64,000 nucleotides of DNA from contig CAVTWT010000001.1 in the NCBI GenBank assembly GCA_963738425.1, positions 1-64,000 of the forward strand. Direction: 5' to 3'. Below, in pieces: positions 8,710 through 17,181 of the stretch; positions within the stretch are counted from its first letter, which is position 1; each line of letters opens with the position of its first letter. The DNA comes from CADEEN01 sp963738425. Lineage in GTDB: Bacteria; Pseudomonadota; Gammaproteobacteria; Burkholderiales; Burkholderiaceae_C. The position numbers were made by a program, and so were the translations under genes. The notes below the pieces were generated by a model. It was not told where the DNA came from. It was given only the letters and a program-made list of their open reading frames with translations, and did no database searches.

Positions 8710-9437
8710 GCCGCGACTCCTTGAATTGGTTTGACGTGCAGCCCACACTCTTTGGCGGACTCGTCCTCCCACCACCACCGTCCCGCGCGGAAGTCTTCGC
8801 CCAGCGCGATGGCGCGCGTGCACGGCGCGCAGCCGATGCTCGGGAAGAACTGGTCGTGCAGTGCGTTGTAGGGCACGTCGTGGCTTTTGATGTAGTGCCA
8901 GACGTCGGCCCAGCTCCACGCCGTCAACGGGTTGAACTTGATCCGGCCGCTGGCCTCGACTTCGGACGGCGGCACCTCTGCGCGCTGCGCCGACTGCTCG
9001 CGCCGCAGACCGGTGACCCAGGCGTCCATGCCGTCGAGCAATCGCGACAGCGGTTCGAGCTTGCGCACGGCGCAGCAGGCCTTGCGCAGATCGATGCTGT
9101 CGAACATGGCGCGCTCGCCATGTCGGGCGACGAACTGCACGACCGTCGTTTCAGCGGGGCGAAACACTTTTACCGTCAAACCGTAGCGCTGCTCGATGCG
9201 CGGGATCAGCGCCAGCGTCTCGTCGTGCAGCTTGCCGGTGTCGAGTGTGGCCAAGGTGATCGGCAGCTTGTGGCGCGCGATCAGGTCGGTCAGCACCATG
9301 TCCTCGGCGCCCAGGCTCGTGGCTTGCACGATGCGGCCAGCGTGCGCTTGCGCCGCGTTGCGCAGCACGGCCAGCGTGTCGGCCACGCGCTCGTCGAAGC
9401 CAGGCGTGGCGCGGGCATTCAATTGCACTGCGTTCAT
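8706..9437 (-). CDS. cysH: Adenylyl-sulfate (APS) reductase
   Basis: A 243-residue reductase that converts activated sulfate to sulfite. The PP-loop-type region includes VQATSLGAEDMVLTDLI and TLDTGKLHDETL. It carries the paired cysteines CC (in KACCAVRKLEPL) and CxxC (in IGCAPCTRAI) that bind a [4Fe-4S] cluster, plus the C-terminal KECGLHV with the catalytic cysteine. The cluster cysteines mark it as APS rather than PAPS reductase, matching the absence of cysC. Both ends overlap their neighbours by 4 bases (DUF934 gene upstream, cysD downstream). Fully in one frame. Confidence 0.93.
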   Translation of the reverse strand: MNAVQLNARATPGFDERVADTLAVLRNAAQAHAGRIVQATSLGAEDMVLTDLIARHKLPITLATLDTGKLHDETLALIPRIEQRYGLTVKVFRPAETTVVQFVARHGERAMFDSIDLRKACCAVRKLEPLSRLLDGMDAWVTGLRREQSAQRAEVPPSEVEASGRIKFNPLTAWSWADVWHYIKSHDVPYNALHDQFFPSIGCAPCTRAIALGEDFRAGRWWWEDESAKECGLHVKPIQGVAA

Positions 9438-9982
9438 ATGGACGCTCCATCGCTGACGAACTCGCGTGCGCTCTTGCGCGCGAGTTCGTCGGCCGTGCCC
9501 GGCGGGTGCGCAAACAGCGGCCGGTTGTCGTGCACATCGCCCTGGTAGTGGCCGGGAAAGAATCCGAGCGCCCGCTCGGCGACGTCGATCGACTGGTCGT
9601 GCCGCAGCACGACGGCGTCGAAGCCAGTGCGCTCCAGCAACGGCAGCATGTCGGCCAGCACGTCGCCGAGTGCGCGCACCTCACCGGCGAAGCGCCAGCG
9701 CGAGCGCAGCAGTCGCGCCTGCGAGTACGCGCGGCCATCGACCCACTTCGGGAAGTGCAGCGCCACCAGCGCCAGGCGCGGCAGATCGGCGGCGATGTCT
9801 TCGACATCCTGGTCGTTGGCCAGGCGCACGCCGACGGGCGTGCCGGCCGGCCAGGTGGCGCGCACGGCATGCCACTGCGCGAGATCGAGCAGCAGGTGCG
9901 GCGTCGGCGTGATGCTGACAGGCGGGCCGTCGTCGCCAGCCAGTGCATGCCAGGGGTCGCGGTGTGAGTCGATGAATTTCAT
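9434..9982 (-). CDS. DUF934 protein of the sulfate assimilation operon
   Basis: A 182-residue protein of the DUF934 family, whose genes are nearly always found between sulfite reductase and cysH in proteobacteria. Recognisable stretches are VGVRLANDQDVEDIA, LALVALHFPKWVDGRAYSQARLLRSR and FDAVVLRHDQSIDVAERAL. There is no signal peptide or membrane segment. The start at 9982 follows the cysI stop by 17 bases and its stop overlaps cysH. An accessory role in sulfite reduction or sulfur transfer is an inference from context only; no reaction has been established that I know of. Confidence 0.85.
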   Translation of the reverse strand: MKFIDSHRDPWHALAGDDGPPVSITPTPHLLLDLAQWHAVRATWPAGTPVGVRLANDQDVEDIAADLPRLALVALHFPKWVDGRAYSQARLLRSRWRFAGEVRALGDVLADMLPLLERTGFDAVVLRHDQSIDVAERALGFFPGHYQGDVHDNRPLFAHPPGTADELARKSAREFVSDGASI

Positions 9983-9999
9983 GATGCGGTCAATGCGAC

Positions 10000-11692
10000 T
10001 CAATGGGCCTGGGCGGTGCTGCGGCGCACGGCCTGCGTCGGCGCCTTGAACGGCTCGATGCCGAGGCGGCGCACGGTGTCGATGAAGCGCTCCTGCGGCG
10101 CGCGCTGTTCGCGGTAGGTGTCGATCACGGCTTCGACTGCATCGGCGATCTCGTCGGCGGCGAATGACGGGCCGATGACCTTGCCGGGCACGGCCGCGCC
10201 GCTTGCAACGCTGCCATCGGCGCCGCCGAGCGTCAGCTGGTACCACTCGGCGCCGTCCTTGTCGACGCCGAGGATGCCGATGTGGCCGCTGTGGTGGTGG
10301 CCGCAGCTGTTGATGCAGCCGCTGATGTGCAGGTCGATCTCGCCGATGTCGTTCAACTCGTCGATGTCGGCGAAGCGCTCGGTGATCTGCTCGGCCAGCG
10401 GGATCGAGCGTGCATTGGCCAGCGCGCAGAAGTCGCCGCCGGGGCAGGCGATCATGTCGGTCGTCAGGCCGATGTTCGGGGTCGCGAAGCTCGACGCCTT
10501 GGCTGCTTGCCAGAGCGCGAACAGCTCGCTCGCCTTGACCCACGGCAACACCAGGTTCTGCTGGTGCGTGACGCGCAGCTCGCCGTGGCTGAAGCGGTCG
10601 GCCAGGTCGGCGGCGGCGTTCATCTGTTCGTCGGTGGCGTCGCCCGGCGCTTGCCCGGCGCGCTTGAGCGAGAGCACGACGGCACGGTAGCCACTCAAAC
10701 GGTGCGCGCGCACGTTGCGATCCAGCCAGCGCGCGAAAGCGACCGACTCGTCACCGAGATTCTTGGGCTCGACTTCGGCACGCACGCCGGCCGGCGTGGT
10801 GAACGAGGCCGACACGCGATCCAGTTCGGCCTGCGTGACGATGTGTGCCGCGCCGTCGCGATCCCGTTCCAGAATGTTCACGAACTCGGCGTTCACGGCG
10901 TCGAAGAACTTCTGTCCTTCGGCCTTGACGAGGATCTTGATGCGCGCCTTGTAGGCGTTGTCGCGCCGGCCGTAGCGGTTGTAGACGCGCACGACGGCTT
11001 CGATGAAGACGAGGATCTGCTGCCACGGCACGAAGCCGTTGGCCAGCGTGCCGATGACCGGCGTGCGGCCCATGCCGCCGCCGACGTAGACCGCGAAGCC
11101 GACCTCGCCGCGCATCGTTCTTCAGCAGTTGCAGCCCGATGTCGTGCCAGCCGATCGCCGCGCGGTCTTCCTTCGCGCCGCTGACGGCGATCTTGAACTT
11201 GCGCGGCAGGAAGGCGAACTCGGGGTGCAGCGTGCTCCACTGGCGCAGGATTTCGCAGTACGGCCGCGGATCGACGATCTCGTCGGGCGCCACGCCGGCA
11301 TAGGCATCGCTGGTGATGTTGCGGATGCAGTTGCCGCTGGTCTGGATGCCGTGCATGTCCACCGCGGCGAGCAGGTCCATCACGTCGGCGGCGCGCGCCA
11401 GCGGGATCCAGTTGTATTGCAGGTTCTGGCGCGTCGTGAAGTGCGCGTAGCCGCGGTCGAAATCTTTCGCGATCTTGGCCAGCGTGCGCATCTGCGCTGC
11501 CGACACCGCGCCATACGGAACCGCCACGCGCAGCATCGGCGCATGGCGCTGCACGTACCAGCCGTTTTGCAGCCGCAGCGCACGGAAGTCGTCGTCGGGC
11601 AACTGGCCGCGCAAGTGGCGCTCCAACTGGTCGCGGAATTGCGCAGCGCGCGCATGCACGAAGCGGCGGTCGAAGTCGGTGTACTGGTACAT
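10000..11692 (-). CDS. cysI: Sulfite reductase hemoprotein, one frameshift
   Basis: The siroheme/[4Fe-4S] enzyme that reduces sulfite to sulfide, 563 residues after repair. It starts MYQYTDFDRRFVHARA at 11692. The substrate-binding half has HFTTRQNLQYNWIPL and GIQTSGNCIRN. The cluster cysteines are ACPGGDFC and GCINSCGHHHSGHIG. An extra base near 11112-11118 separates LQLLKN from GEVGFAVYVGGGMGR. There is no CysJ flavoprotein in the operon; ferredoxin and a ferredoxin reductase are encoded instead, and cobA supplies siroheme. A few homologs in this family are annotated as nitrite reductase, but the cys context decides for sulfite. Confidence 0.93.
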
Positions 11693-11706
11693 GTTCAGAT
11701 TTAGAT

Positions 11707-12471
11707 TCAGATCACTTTGACGCCGGCCGTGACCAGCGAAACACAGAGCAGGCCGCGCACCAGGCCTTCGGGCATGCGCCGCGTCAGTTGCGCGCCGAGC
11801 CAGATGCCGGGCAGCGAGCCGACAAGCAGCGCTGCGAGCAGCGCCCAATCCACGTGGCCGAGCGTCGCGTGGCCGATGCCGGCGACGAGCGTCAACGGCA
11901 CGGCATGCGCGATGTCGGTGCCGACGAGGCGGTGCGCGGCCAAGCGGGGGTAGAGCAGCAGGATCAGCGTGGCGCCGAGTGCGCCGGCGCCGATCGACGA
12001 CAGCGTCACCAGCACGCCGAGCACCACACCGCTGGCGATGGTCAACGGTGCCTTGCGCGATTCGGGCAGCCAGCGTTCGAGCTTGAGGCCGACCGACTGC
12101 CATGTCTTCTTGAATGCCACCACGACGGCCGTCAGCAGCAGCGCAATGCCGAGCGAAAACGTCAGCGCCGAGGCCCAGCCCTTGGTGATGCCGGTGTAGT
12201 GCATCAAGGCGATCGTTGCCAGGGCGGCTGGCAGGCTGCCCGCAAGCAGCAGCCGCGTGATGCGCCAGTCCACATGACCGTGACGGGCGTGAGCGACGGC
12301 GCCGCCGGTCTTGGTGAGTGCCGCGAACCACAGGTCGGTGCCGATGGCCAATGCCGGGTGCAGCTTGAAGACGCCGATCAGCAGTGGCGTCATCAGCGAG
12401 CCGCCGCCGACGCCGGTCATGCCGACGATGGCGCCCACGGCAAAGCCGGAGAGGATGGCAATTGGATCCAT
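11707..12471 (-). CDS. TauE/SafE-type sulfite or sulfate-related permease
   Basis: A 254-residue integral membrane protein of the TauE/SafE family. It begins MDPIAILSGFAVGAIVGMTG with the typical GVGGGSLMTPLLIGVF loop, and the second half repeats the pattern with LGVLVTLSSIGAGALGATLI, as expected of the internally duplicated fold. About eight membrane segments are visible. It is the first gene of the sulfate operon, 14 bases before cysI. The family moves sulfite, sulfonates or related anions; whether here it brings sulfate in or lets excess sulfite out cannot be told from sequence. Confidence 0.85.
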   Translation of the reverse strand: MDPIAILSGFAVGAIVGMTGVGGGSLMTPLLIGVFKLHPALAIGTDLWFAALTKTGGAVAHARHGHVDWRITRLLLAGSLPAALATIALMHYTGITKGWASALTFSLGIALLLTAVVVAFKKTWQSVGLKLERWLPESRKAPLTIASGVVLGVLVTLSSIGAGALGATLILLLYPRLAAHRLVGTDIAHAVPLTLVAGIGHATLGHVDWALLAALLVGSLPGIWLGAQLTRRMPEGLVRGLLCVSLVTAGVKVI

Positions 12472-12494
12472 CCCTGGACTCTAGGGACGCTCTA

Positions 12495-12513
12495 TATGTT
12501 CGAGAAGAACATA
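12495..12513 (-). promoter_or_regulatory. Inverted repeat in the cys operon promoter region
   Basis: TATGTTC-GAGAA-GAACATA is a perfect 7-base inverted repeat with a 5-base spacer, 24 bases before the start of the first cys operon gene. LysR-type regulators bind such AT-rich dyads, and CysB is the expected regulator of these genes. The assignment to CysB is inference. Confidence 0.45.
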
Positions 12514-12557
12514 AAAGTCCGAAGCTAATACTCGGATCGCATTAGCAGAAAAGAAAG

Positions 12558-12581
12558 CGGCCCGGTGTTGCCACCGGGCCG
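12558..12581 (-). terminator. Rho-independent terminator of the phasin gene
   Basis: A perfect 10-base-pair GC stem (CGGCCCGGTG with CACCGGGCCG) and 4-base loop, followed on the minus strand by CTTTCTTTTCTG. It lies about 140 bases past the phasin stop. A second hairpin at 12632-12650 (CCAGCGG/CCGCTGG) is in the same untranslated region and is followed by TTTT on the plus strand. Confidence 0.8.
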
Positions 12582-12723
12582 TGAAAGGTACCGTCAGACC
12601 AGGTACCGAGGAGACAACTCGTCGAGGTCAGCCAGCGGGAGAGCCGCTGGTTTTGCTCAGATTCGGTGCGTCATCAGATGCTTGTTGGTCTAGTAAGCAA
12701 TACCCGGGCCACAGGCCCTTCAA

Positions 12724-13275
12724 TTACGCGCGCTTGCCGCGGGTCGTGGTCTGCTGGGCAGCCTTGACCGCCGTGTTGGTCATTGCCTGGATGTTGGCGT
12801 CGGCCACATCAGCAGCTTGCTTGGCAGCCTTCTGCACGCTTTCGAAGGCGTTGTTGGCAGCGGCGACGGCCGAGCGCACCAGGGCGACGGCGTTCTCGGT
12901 GCCGGCCGGGGCGTTCTTGGAGGCGCTGTCGACCAGGTTCAGGAACTTGCTCTGGGCATCGGCCAGTTGCTTTTCAGCAGCCTTGGTCACTTCGGCGTTG
13001 GTCGCGGCAGTGATGTCATAGACGTGGCGGCTGTAGGCGGCGGCCTTTTCGGCGGTCGGCTGCAGGAAGCTGGCTTGCAGGCTCATCAGCTCTTGCGCGT
13101 CCTTCACCGACAGGGCGGCGGTAGCGGCGTTGCTGGCTTCTTCGAATGCGGTCTTGGCGACTTGCATGTTCAGCTCGACGAGCTTCTCGACGCCTTCGAA
13201 AGCCTTGCCGGTCAGGCCGAAGAGGGTTTGGACGTTGGCTTTTTGGGCGGCCATGACTTGTTCAGCGGTCAACAT
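12724..13275 (-). CDS. phaP: Phasin (PHA granule-associated protein)
   Basis: A 183-residue phasin that coats polyhydroxyalkanoate granules in the cytoplasm. It is alanine-rich and helical, begins MLTAEQVMAAQKANVQTLFG and contains FEGVEKLVELNMQVAKTAFEEA and MSLQASFLQPTAEKAAAYSRH, all typical of the family in Burkholderiales. AAGGAAA precedes the ATG at 13275. It has its own promoter and terminator and so is transcribed alone. The strong promoter and clean codon use fit an abundant protein. It indicates that the organism stores PHA; no PHA synthase is in the window. Confidence 0.93.
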   Translation of the reverse strand: MLTAEQVMAAQKANVQTLFGLTGKAFEGVEKLVELNMQVAKTAFEEASNAATAALSVKDAQELMSLQASFLQPTAEKAAAYSRHVYDITAATNAEVTKAAEKQLADAQSKFLNLVDSASKNAPAGTENAVALVRSAVAAANNAFESVQKAAKQAADVADANIQAMTNTAVKAAQQTTTRGKRA

Positions 13276-13351
13276 GATGGTGGTTTCCTTAGAGAGTGGG
13301 TGGGGTGGGAACTACTTTTGAACTCGTTTGCTGCACTGCAACATGAACTGA

Positions 13352-13379
13352 AGTATAGGGGTCAACCCGCAAATGGCAA
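13352..13379 (-). promoter_or_regulatory. Sigma-70-type promoter of the phasin gene
   Basis: TTGCCA (13374-13379) and TATACT (13352-13357) on the minus strand are 16 bases apart and give a leader of about 70 bases. This is the best consensus promoter I see in the window. Confidence 0.6.
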
Positions 13380-13441
13380 GCACTTTTTGCTGCGGTGCAC
13401 CAATTTAGACGGCTTTGTCTAACGGTGACAATTGCGCCGCC

Positions 13442-14380
13442 ATGCAGGCCTTCTACGCCGACCACTTCGTCTTGCCGCTGCCCGAGGGCCACACCTTTCC
13501 GATGGGCAAGTACGAAAAGCTGCGTTCGCGCCTCGTTGCAGAGTGCCCGGGGGTGCGCATGGGCCCGGCGCTGCCGGCCTCCGATGGCGAACTGGCGCTG
13601 GCGCACACGCCGCGCTATGTCGAAGCCGTTGCCCACGGCAGCTTGTCGGCCGCAGAGCAGCGTGAGATCGGCTTTCCGTGGTCGCCTCGCATGGCCGAGC
13701 GGGCGCGGCGCTCCGTGGGCGCCACCATCTCCGCCGCACGGGCTGCGCTGATCGACGGGGAGGGCGTGGCCGCCAATCTGGCTGGGGGCACGCACCATGC
13801 GCAGGCCGACAAGGGCAGCGGCTACTGTGTCTTCAACGACGCTGCCGTCGCTGCCCGCCTGATGCAGGCCGAATGGCATCGCAGGCAGCGCCAGTTGTTG
13901 CGCGTGGCGGTGATCGACCTGGATGTTCATCAAGGCAACGGTACCGCAGCCATATTTCGCGATGACGACACGGTGTTCACGCTGTCGCTGCACGGCGCCA
14001 AGAACTTTCCCTTTCGCAAGCAGGCGGGGGACCTGGACGTCGAATTGCCCGACGGCTGCGCGGATGAGGCTTATCTCGATGCGCTCGACGGCGCGCTCGA
14101 GGCGCTGTGGCGCCGCACGGCGCCCGGCCTCGTGTTTTATCTGGCCGGTGCCGACCCGCACGAAGGCGACCGCCTCGGCCGCCTGAAGCTCACCAGCGAG
14201 GGCTTGGCCGAGCGTGACCGCCGCGTCTTCGGCGCCTGCCGCGCGCGCGGCATTCCGGTCGCGGTCAGCATGGCCGGCGGCTACGGCCGTGACATCGACA
14301 TCACCGTCGACGTGCACCTGCGCACGCTTCAGATCGCTTTTGAATCATGGCAATGCTGGCAACAACTGAAGGTCGCATGA
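13442..14380 (+). CDS. Histone-deacetylase-like (AcuC/acetylpolyamine) hydrolase
   Basis: A 312-residue zinc amidohydrolase of the arginase/deacetylase fold. Metal and active-site motifs are GGTHHAQADKGSGYCVFND (His pair), VIDLDVHQGNGT (Asp and His ligands) and AGADPHEGDRLG (third ligand and substrate side). I start at the ATG at 13442 (MQAFYADHFVLPLP); an upstream TTG at 13415 would add nine residues without support. Its stop overlaps the nitroreductase start as ATGA. Such bacterial proteins remove acetyl groups from small amines or protein lysines; the substrate here is unknown. Confidence 0.88.
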   Translation: MQAFYADHFVLPLPEGHTFPMGKYEKLRSRLVAECPGVRMGPALPASDGELALAHTPRYVEAVAHGSLSAAEQREIGFPWSPRMAERARRSVGATISAARAALIDGEGVAANLAGGTHHAQADKGSGYCVFNDAAVAARLMQAEWHRRQRQLLRVAVIDLDVHQGNGTAAIFRDDDTVFTLSLHGAKNFPFRKQAGDLDVELPDGCADEAYLDALDGALEALWRRTAPGLVFYLAGADPHEGDRLGRLKLTSEGLAERDRRVFGACRARGIPVAVSMAGGYGRDIDITVDVHLRTLQIAFESWQCWQQLKVA

Positions 14381-15087
14381 CGAACATCAATCCCCAAACC
14401 ACCGCAGCGGTCGATGCCGCGATCACCTCGCGACGCTCGGTGCGCGCGTTTCTGCCGACGCCGGTGCCGCGGCAGACGATCGAAGACATCCTGGCCGTCG
14501 CCGCGCGTGCGCCGTCGGGCGTCAACACGCAGCCTTGGAAAGTGACGGTGCTGACCGGCCAGGCCAAAACCGCGCTGACGCAAAAGATCCTCGCTGCACA
14601 TGACGCCAATGCGGCGGCCGGCTCCACCGGCGCCGACGTCGGCGAGTACGACTACTACCCCACCGAATGGGCGCCGCCCTACATCGACCGGCGGCGCAAG
14701 ATCGGCTGGGACCTGTACGGCCTGCTCGGCATCGGCAAGGGCGACAAGCCGCGCATGCATGCGCAGCACGGCCGCAACTACAGTTTCTTCGACGCGCCGG
14801 TGGGGCTGATCTTCACCATCGACCGCGTCTTGCGCCAAGGCTCGTGGCTCGACTACGGCATGTTCCTGCAGAACGTGATGACGGCGGCGCGCGGGCGTGG
14901 CCTCGACACCTGCCCGCAAGCGGCCTTCATCGGCTTTCACAAGATCATTGCCGAGCACCTGGCGCTGCCGCCGAGCGAGATGGTGGTCTGTGGCATGTCG
15001 CTCGGCTATGCAGACGAGTCGGCGCCGGAGAACAAGCTGGTCACCGAGCGCGAGCCGGTGGCCGGCTTCACGCGTTTCGTCGAATGA
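14377..15087 (+). CDS. Nitroreductase family flavoprotein
   Basis: A 236-residue FMN-dependent nitroreductase-fold protein. The N-terminus has ITSRRSVRAFLPTPVPR with the FMN-binding RRSVR, then AARAPSGVNTQPW; the C-terminal part has VCGMSLGYADESAPENKLVTER. The start at 14377 overlaps the previous stop by 4 bases, so it is coupled with the deacetylase-like gene. It probably reduces nitro compounds or quinones with NAD(P)H; the natural substrate cannot be read from the sequence. Confidence 0.9.
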   Translation: MTNINPQTTAAVDAAITSRRSVRAFLPTPVPRQTIEDILAVAARAPSGVNTQPWKVTVLTGQAKTALTQKILAAHDANAAAGSTGADVGEYDYYPTEWAPPYIDRRRKIGWDLYGLLGIGKGDKPRMHAQHGRNYSFFDAPVGLIFTIDRVLRQGSWLDYGMFLQNVMTAARGRGLDTCPQAAFIGFHKIIAEHLALPPSEMVVCGMSLGYADESAPENKLVTEREPVAGFTRFVE

Positions 15088-15089
15088 CA

Positions 15090-15173
15090 TGACAGCCCCT
15101 CGCTCGCCGCGCTCGCACTCCCCCGAGGGGAGGCTCAGGCCGACGCTTGGGAGCGGCCCGGCGCTGGCCTGAG
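15090..15173 (+). repeat. Dispersed palindromic intergenic repeat, family A copy 1
   Basis: The copy reads as GACAGCCCCTCGCTCGC, then CCCCCGAGGGGA, CTTGGGAGCGGCCC and GGCGCTGGCCTGA. The same ordered blocks recur at 23381, 44751 and 48833. Contains the palindrome CCCCTCGGGGG/CCCCCGAGGGG. Fills the gap between nitroreductase and rsuA. Confidence 0.75.
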
Positions 15174-15174
15174 C

Positions 15175-15913
15175 ATGTTCTGGTCGCAACTCCTGTTCTC
15201 GCAAGGCTTCGGTACGCGGCGGGTGTGCGCGGGACTCATCGCCGCGCAAGCGGTCAGCGTCAATGGCCAGGTGGTCAGCGAAGACGATGAAGTCGATGCC
15301 GTCGATGGCCTCGCCTTCGAAGTCAACGGTCAGTCTTGGGCTTACCACGTCAGCGCGCTGATCCTGCTGCACAAACCTGCCGGCTACGAGTGCTCGCAGA
15401 AGCCGCGGCATCACCCGAGTGTGCTGACGCTACTGCCACCGCCGCTGCGCAACCGCGGTGTGCAGACCATCGGCCGGCTCGACGAAGACACGACCGGCCT
15501 CTTGCTGCTCACCGACGACGGCACGCTTGATCCACCGCCTCACATCGCCGAAGCATCACGTGCCGAAGGTGTACGAGGTGACCTGCAAACACGCGCTGGA
15601 GGCGAAGCAGGTCGAACAACTGCTGCGCGGCGTCGTGCTCGACGACGACCCGGCGCCGGTGCGTGCCGCGGCGGCGGAACTCGTGACACCCACGCACCTG
15701 CGCCTGACGCTCACCGAAGGCAAGTACCACCAGGTCAAGCGCATGGTGGCGGCGGTGGGCAACCGGGTTGAGGCGCTGCACCGCAGCGCGTTCGGTGGGC
15801 TCACTCTCGACAGCGTGCCAGAGCCGCGGCAATGGCGATGGATCGGCATGGCGCAGCGCAAGGCCTGCCTAGAATCGCTCGCGCAGAACACACCAAACGA
15901 GGAGACTGAGTGA
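15175..15913 (+). CDS. rsuA: 16S rRNA pseudouridine synthase RsuA family, one frameshift
   Basis: An enzyme that isomerises a uridine in 16S rRNA, 245 residues after repair. The S4 RNA-binding part is QLLFSQGFGTRRVCAGLIAA and the catalytic motif is GRLDEDTTGLLLLTDDG with the essential Asp. The second half (HHVPKVYEVTCKHAL, EGKYHQVKRMVAAVGNRVEALHR) is in another frame. An extra T at 15527-15528 (GCTTGATCC where GCTGATCC gives LIHRLTSPK) explains the break. Its stop overlaps the GTG start of the following transporter gene. Confidence 0.88.
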
Positions 15914-17181
15914 ACACAGCCGCCGCATTGCCGTCCATCGCCGGCATCCCGATCGACTTCATCCTGTTCGCCTGCACGCTGGCCGGTGTCGCGTTGTTCC
16001 ACAAGCATGTGTTGAAGATCGCGGTCACCGGCCTCGTCGTCATCACGCTCTACAAGCTGCTGTTCTCGCCGTTCGCCACCGGCGCCGGCGTGACCGGTCT
16101 GATGGCGCACCTCGGCCACGAGTGGGTGATCGTCGCCAACCTGTTCGCGTTGCTGGTCGGCTTCGCGCTGTTGTCGAACCACTTCGAGCAGAGCCACGTG
16201 CCGGCGCTCCTGCCCAAGTTCCTTCCCGACGACTGGAAGGGCGCCTTCGTGCTGTTGGCGCTGGTCTTCGTGCTGTCGAGCTTTCTCGACAACATCGCCG
16301 CCGCGATGATCGGCGGCACCGTCGCCGGCTCGGTGTTCAAGAAGCGCGTGCACATCGGCTACCTTGCCGCCATCGTTGCCGCATCGAACGCCGGCGGCGC
16401 CGGCAGCGTGGTCGGCGACACGACGACGACGATGATCTGGATTGCCGGCGGTTCGCCGCTGCAAGTGCTCGAGGCTTACATCGCCGCCGTGCCGGCGCTG
16501 CTGTTCTTCGGCTTCTTCGCCGCACGCCAACAACATGCCTATCAGCCGATCGTTCGTGATGCGCCGGTCGGCATCCAGATCGATTGGGCGCGTCTGGTCA
16601 TCGTGGCCGTGATCCTGCTCTCGGCGATTGGCGCCAACGTGTACTTCAACCTGCGCCAGCCGCAGGTGCTGAACCAAGTGCCGGTGATCGGTGTGGCGGT
16701 GGTGCTGGCCATCATCGCGACCTCGGCCTGGCGCCGGCCCGACTGGAGCCTCGTGCCTGACGCGGTCAAGGGCAGTGTGTTCCTGCTGTCGCTCGTGCTC
16801 TGCGCTTCAATGATGCCGGTGGAGCGGCTGCCGCTCGCGTCCTGGGCGACGACGCTTGGCCTGGGCTTCATCTCAGCGGTGTTCGACAACATTCCGTTGA
16901 CGGCGCTGGCCTTGAAGCAAGGCGGCTACGACTGGGGCTTCCTGGCCTATGCAGTTGGCTTCGGTGGCTCGATGATCTGGTTCGGCTCATCAGCCGGCGT
17001 CGCGCTGTCGAATTTCTTCCCCGAAGCACGCTCGGTCGGCCAGTGGCTGCGCCACGGCTGGCATGTGGCGGTGGGTTATGTGCTCGGCTTCTTCATCCTG
17101 CTTGCCGTGTGGGGGTGGCACCCGGAACCGTTGCGCAAAGCGGCTCCGGCAGCACCGACACCGGCGGCGGTGCAGAAGTGA
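15910..17181 (+). CDS. Ion transporter of the CitM/ArsB/NhaD superfamily
   Basis: A 423-residue inner-membrane transporter with about eleven membrane segments. The two repeated halves carry similar loops, FLDNIAAAMIGGTVAGSVF and VFDNIPLTALALKQGGYDWG, with the Asp-Asn pairs typical of this superfamily, and SNAGGAGSVVGDTTTTMIWIAGG between. Start is GTG at 15910 behind AGGAG. Members carry citrate, arsenite, sodium/proton or other anions; the substrate here is open. The dehydrogenase gene follows with a GTGA overlap, so a carboxylate substrate is a reasonable guess only. Confidence 0.8.
   Translation: MNTAAALPSIAGIPIDFILFACTLAGVALFHKHVLKIAVTGLVVITLYKLLFSPFATGAGVTGLMAHLGHEWVIVANLFALLVGFALLSNHFEQSHVPALLPKFLPDDWKGAFVLLALVFVLSSFLDNIAAAMIGGTVAGSVFKKRVHIGYLAAIVAASNAGGAGSVVGDTTTTMIWIAGGSPLQVLEAYIAAVPALLFFGFFAARQQHAYQPIVRDAPVGIQIDWARLVIVAVILLSAIGANVYFNLRQPQVLNQVPVIGVAVVLAIIATSAWRRPDWSLVPDAVKGSVFLLSLVLCASMMPVERLPLASWATTLGLGFISAVFDNIPLTALALKQGGYDWGFLAYAVGFGGSMIWFGSSAGVALSNFFPEARSVGQWLRHGWHVAVGYVLGFFILLAVWGWHPEPLRKAAPAAPTPAAVQK

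Noticed and set aside
6487..8919. A natural CysD-CysN fusion protein
   Set aside because: The normal CysD C-terminus ending KKEGYF and a stop is present in the other frame, and an ATG follows for CysN; the fusion results from one extra base.
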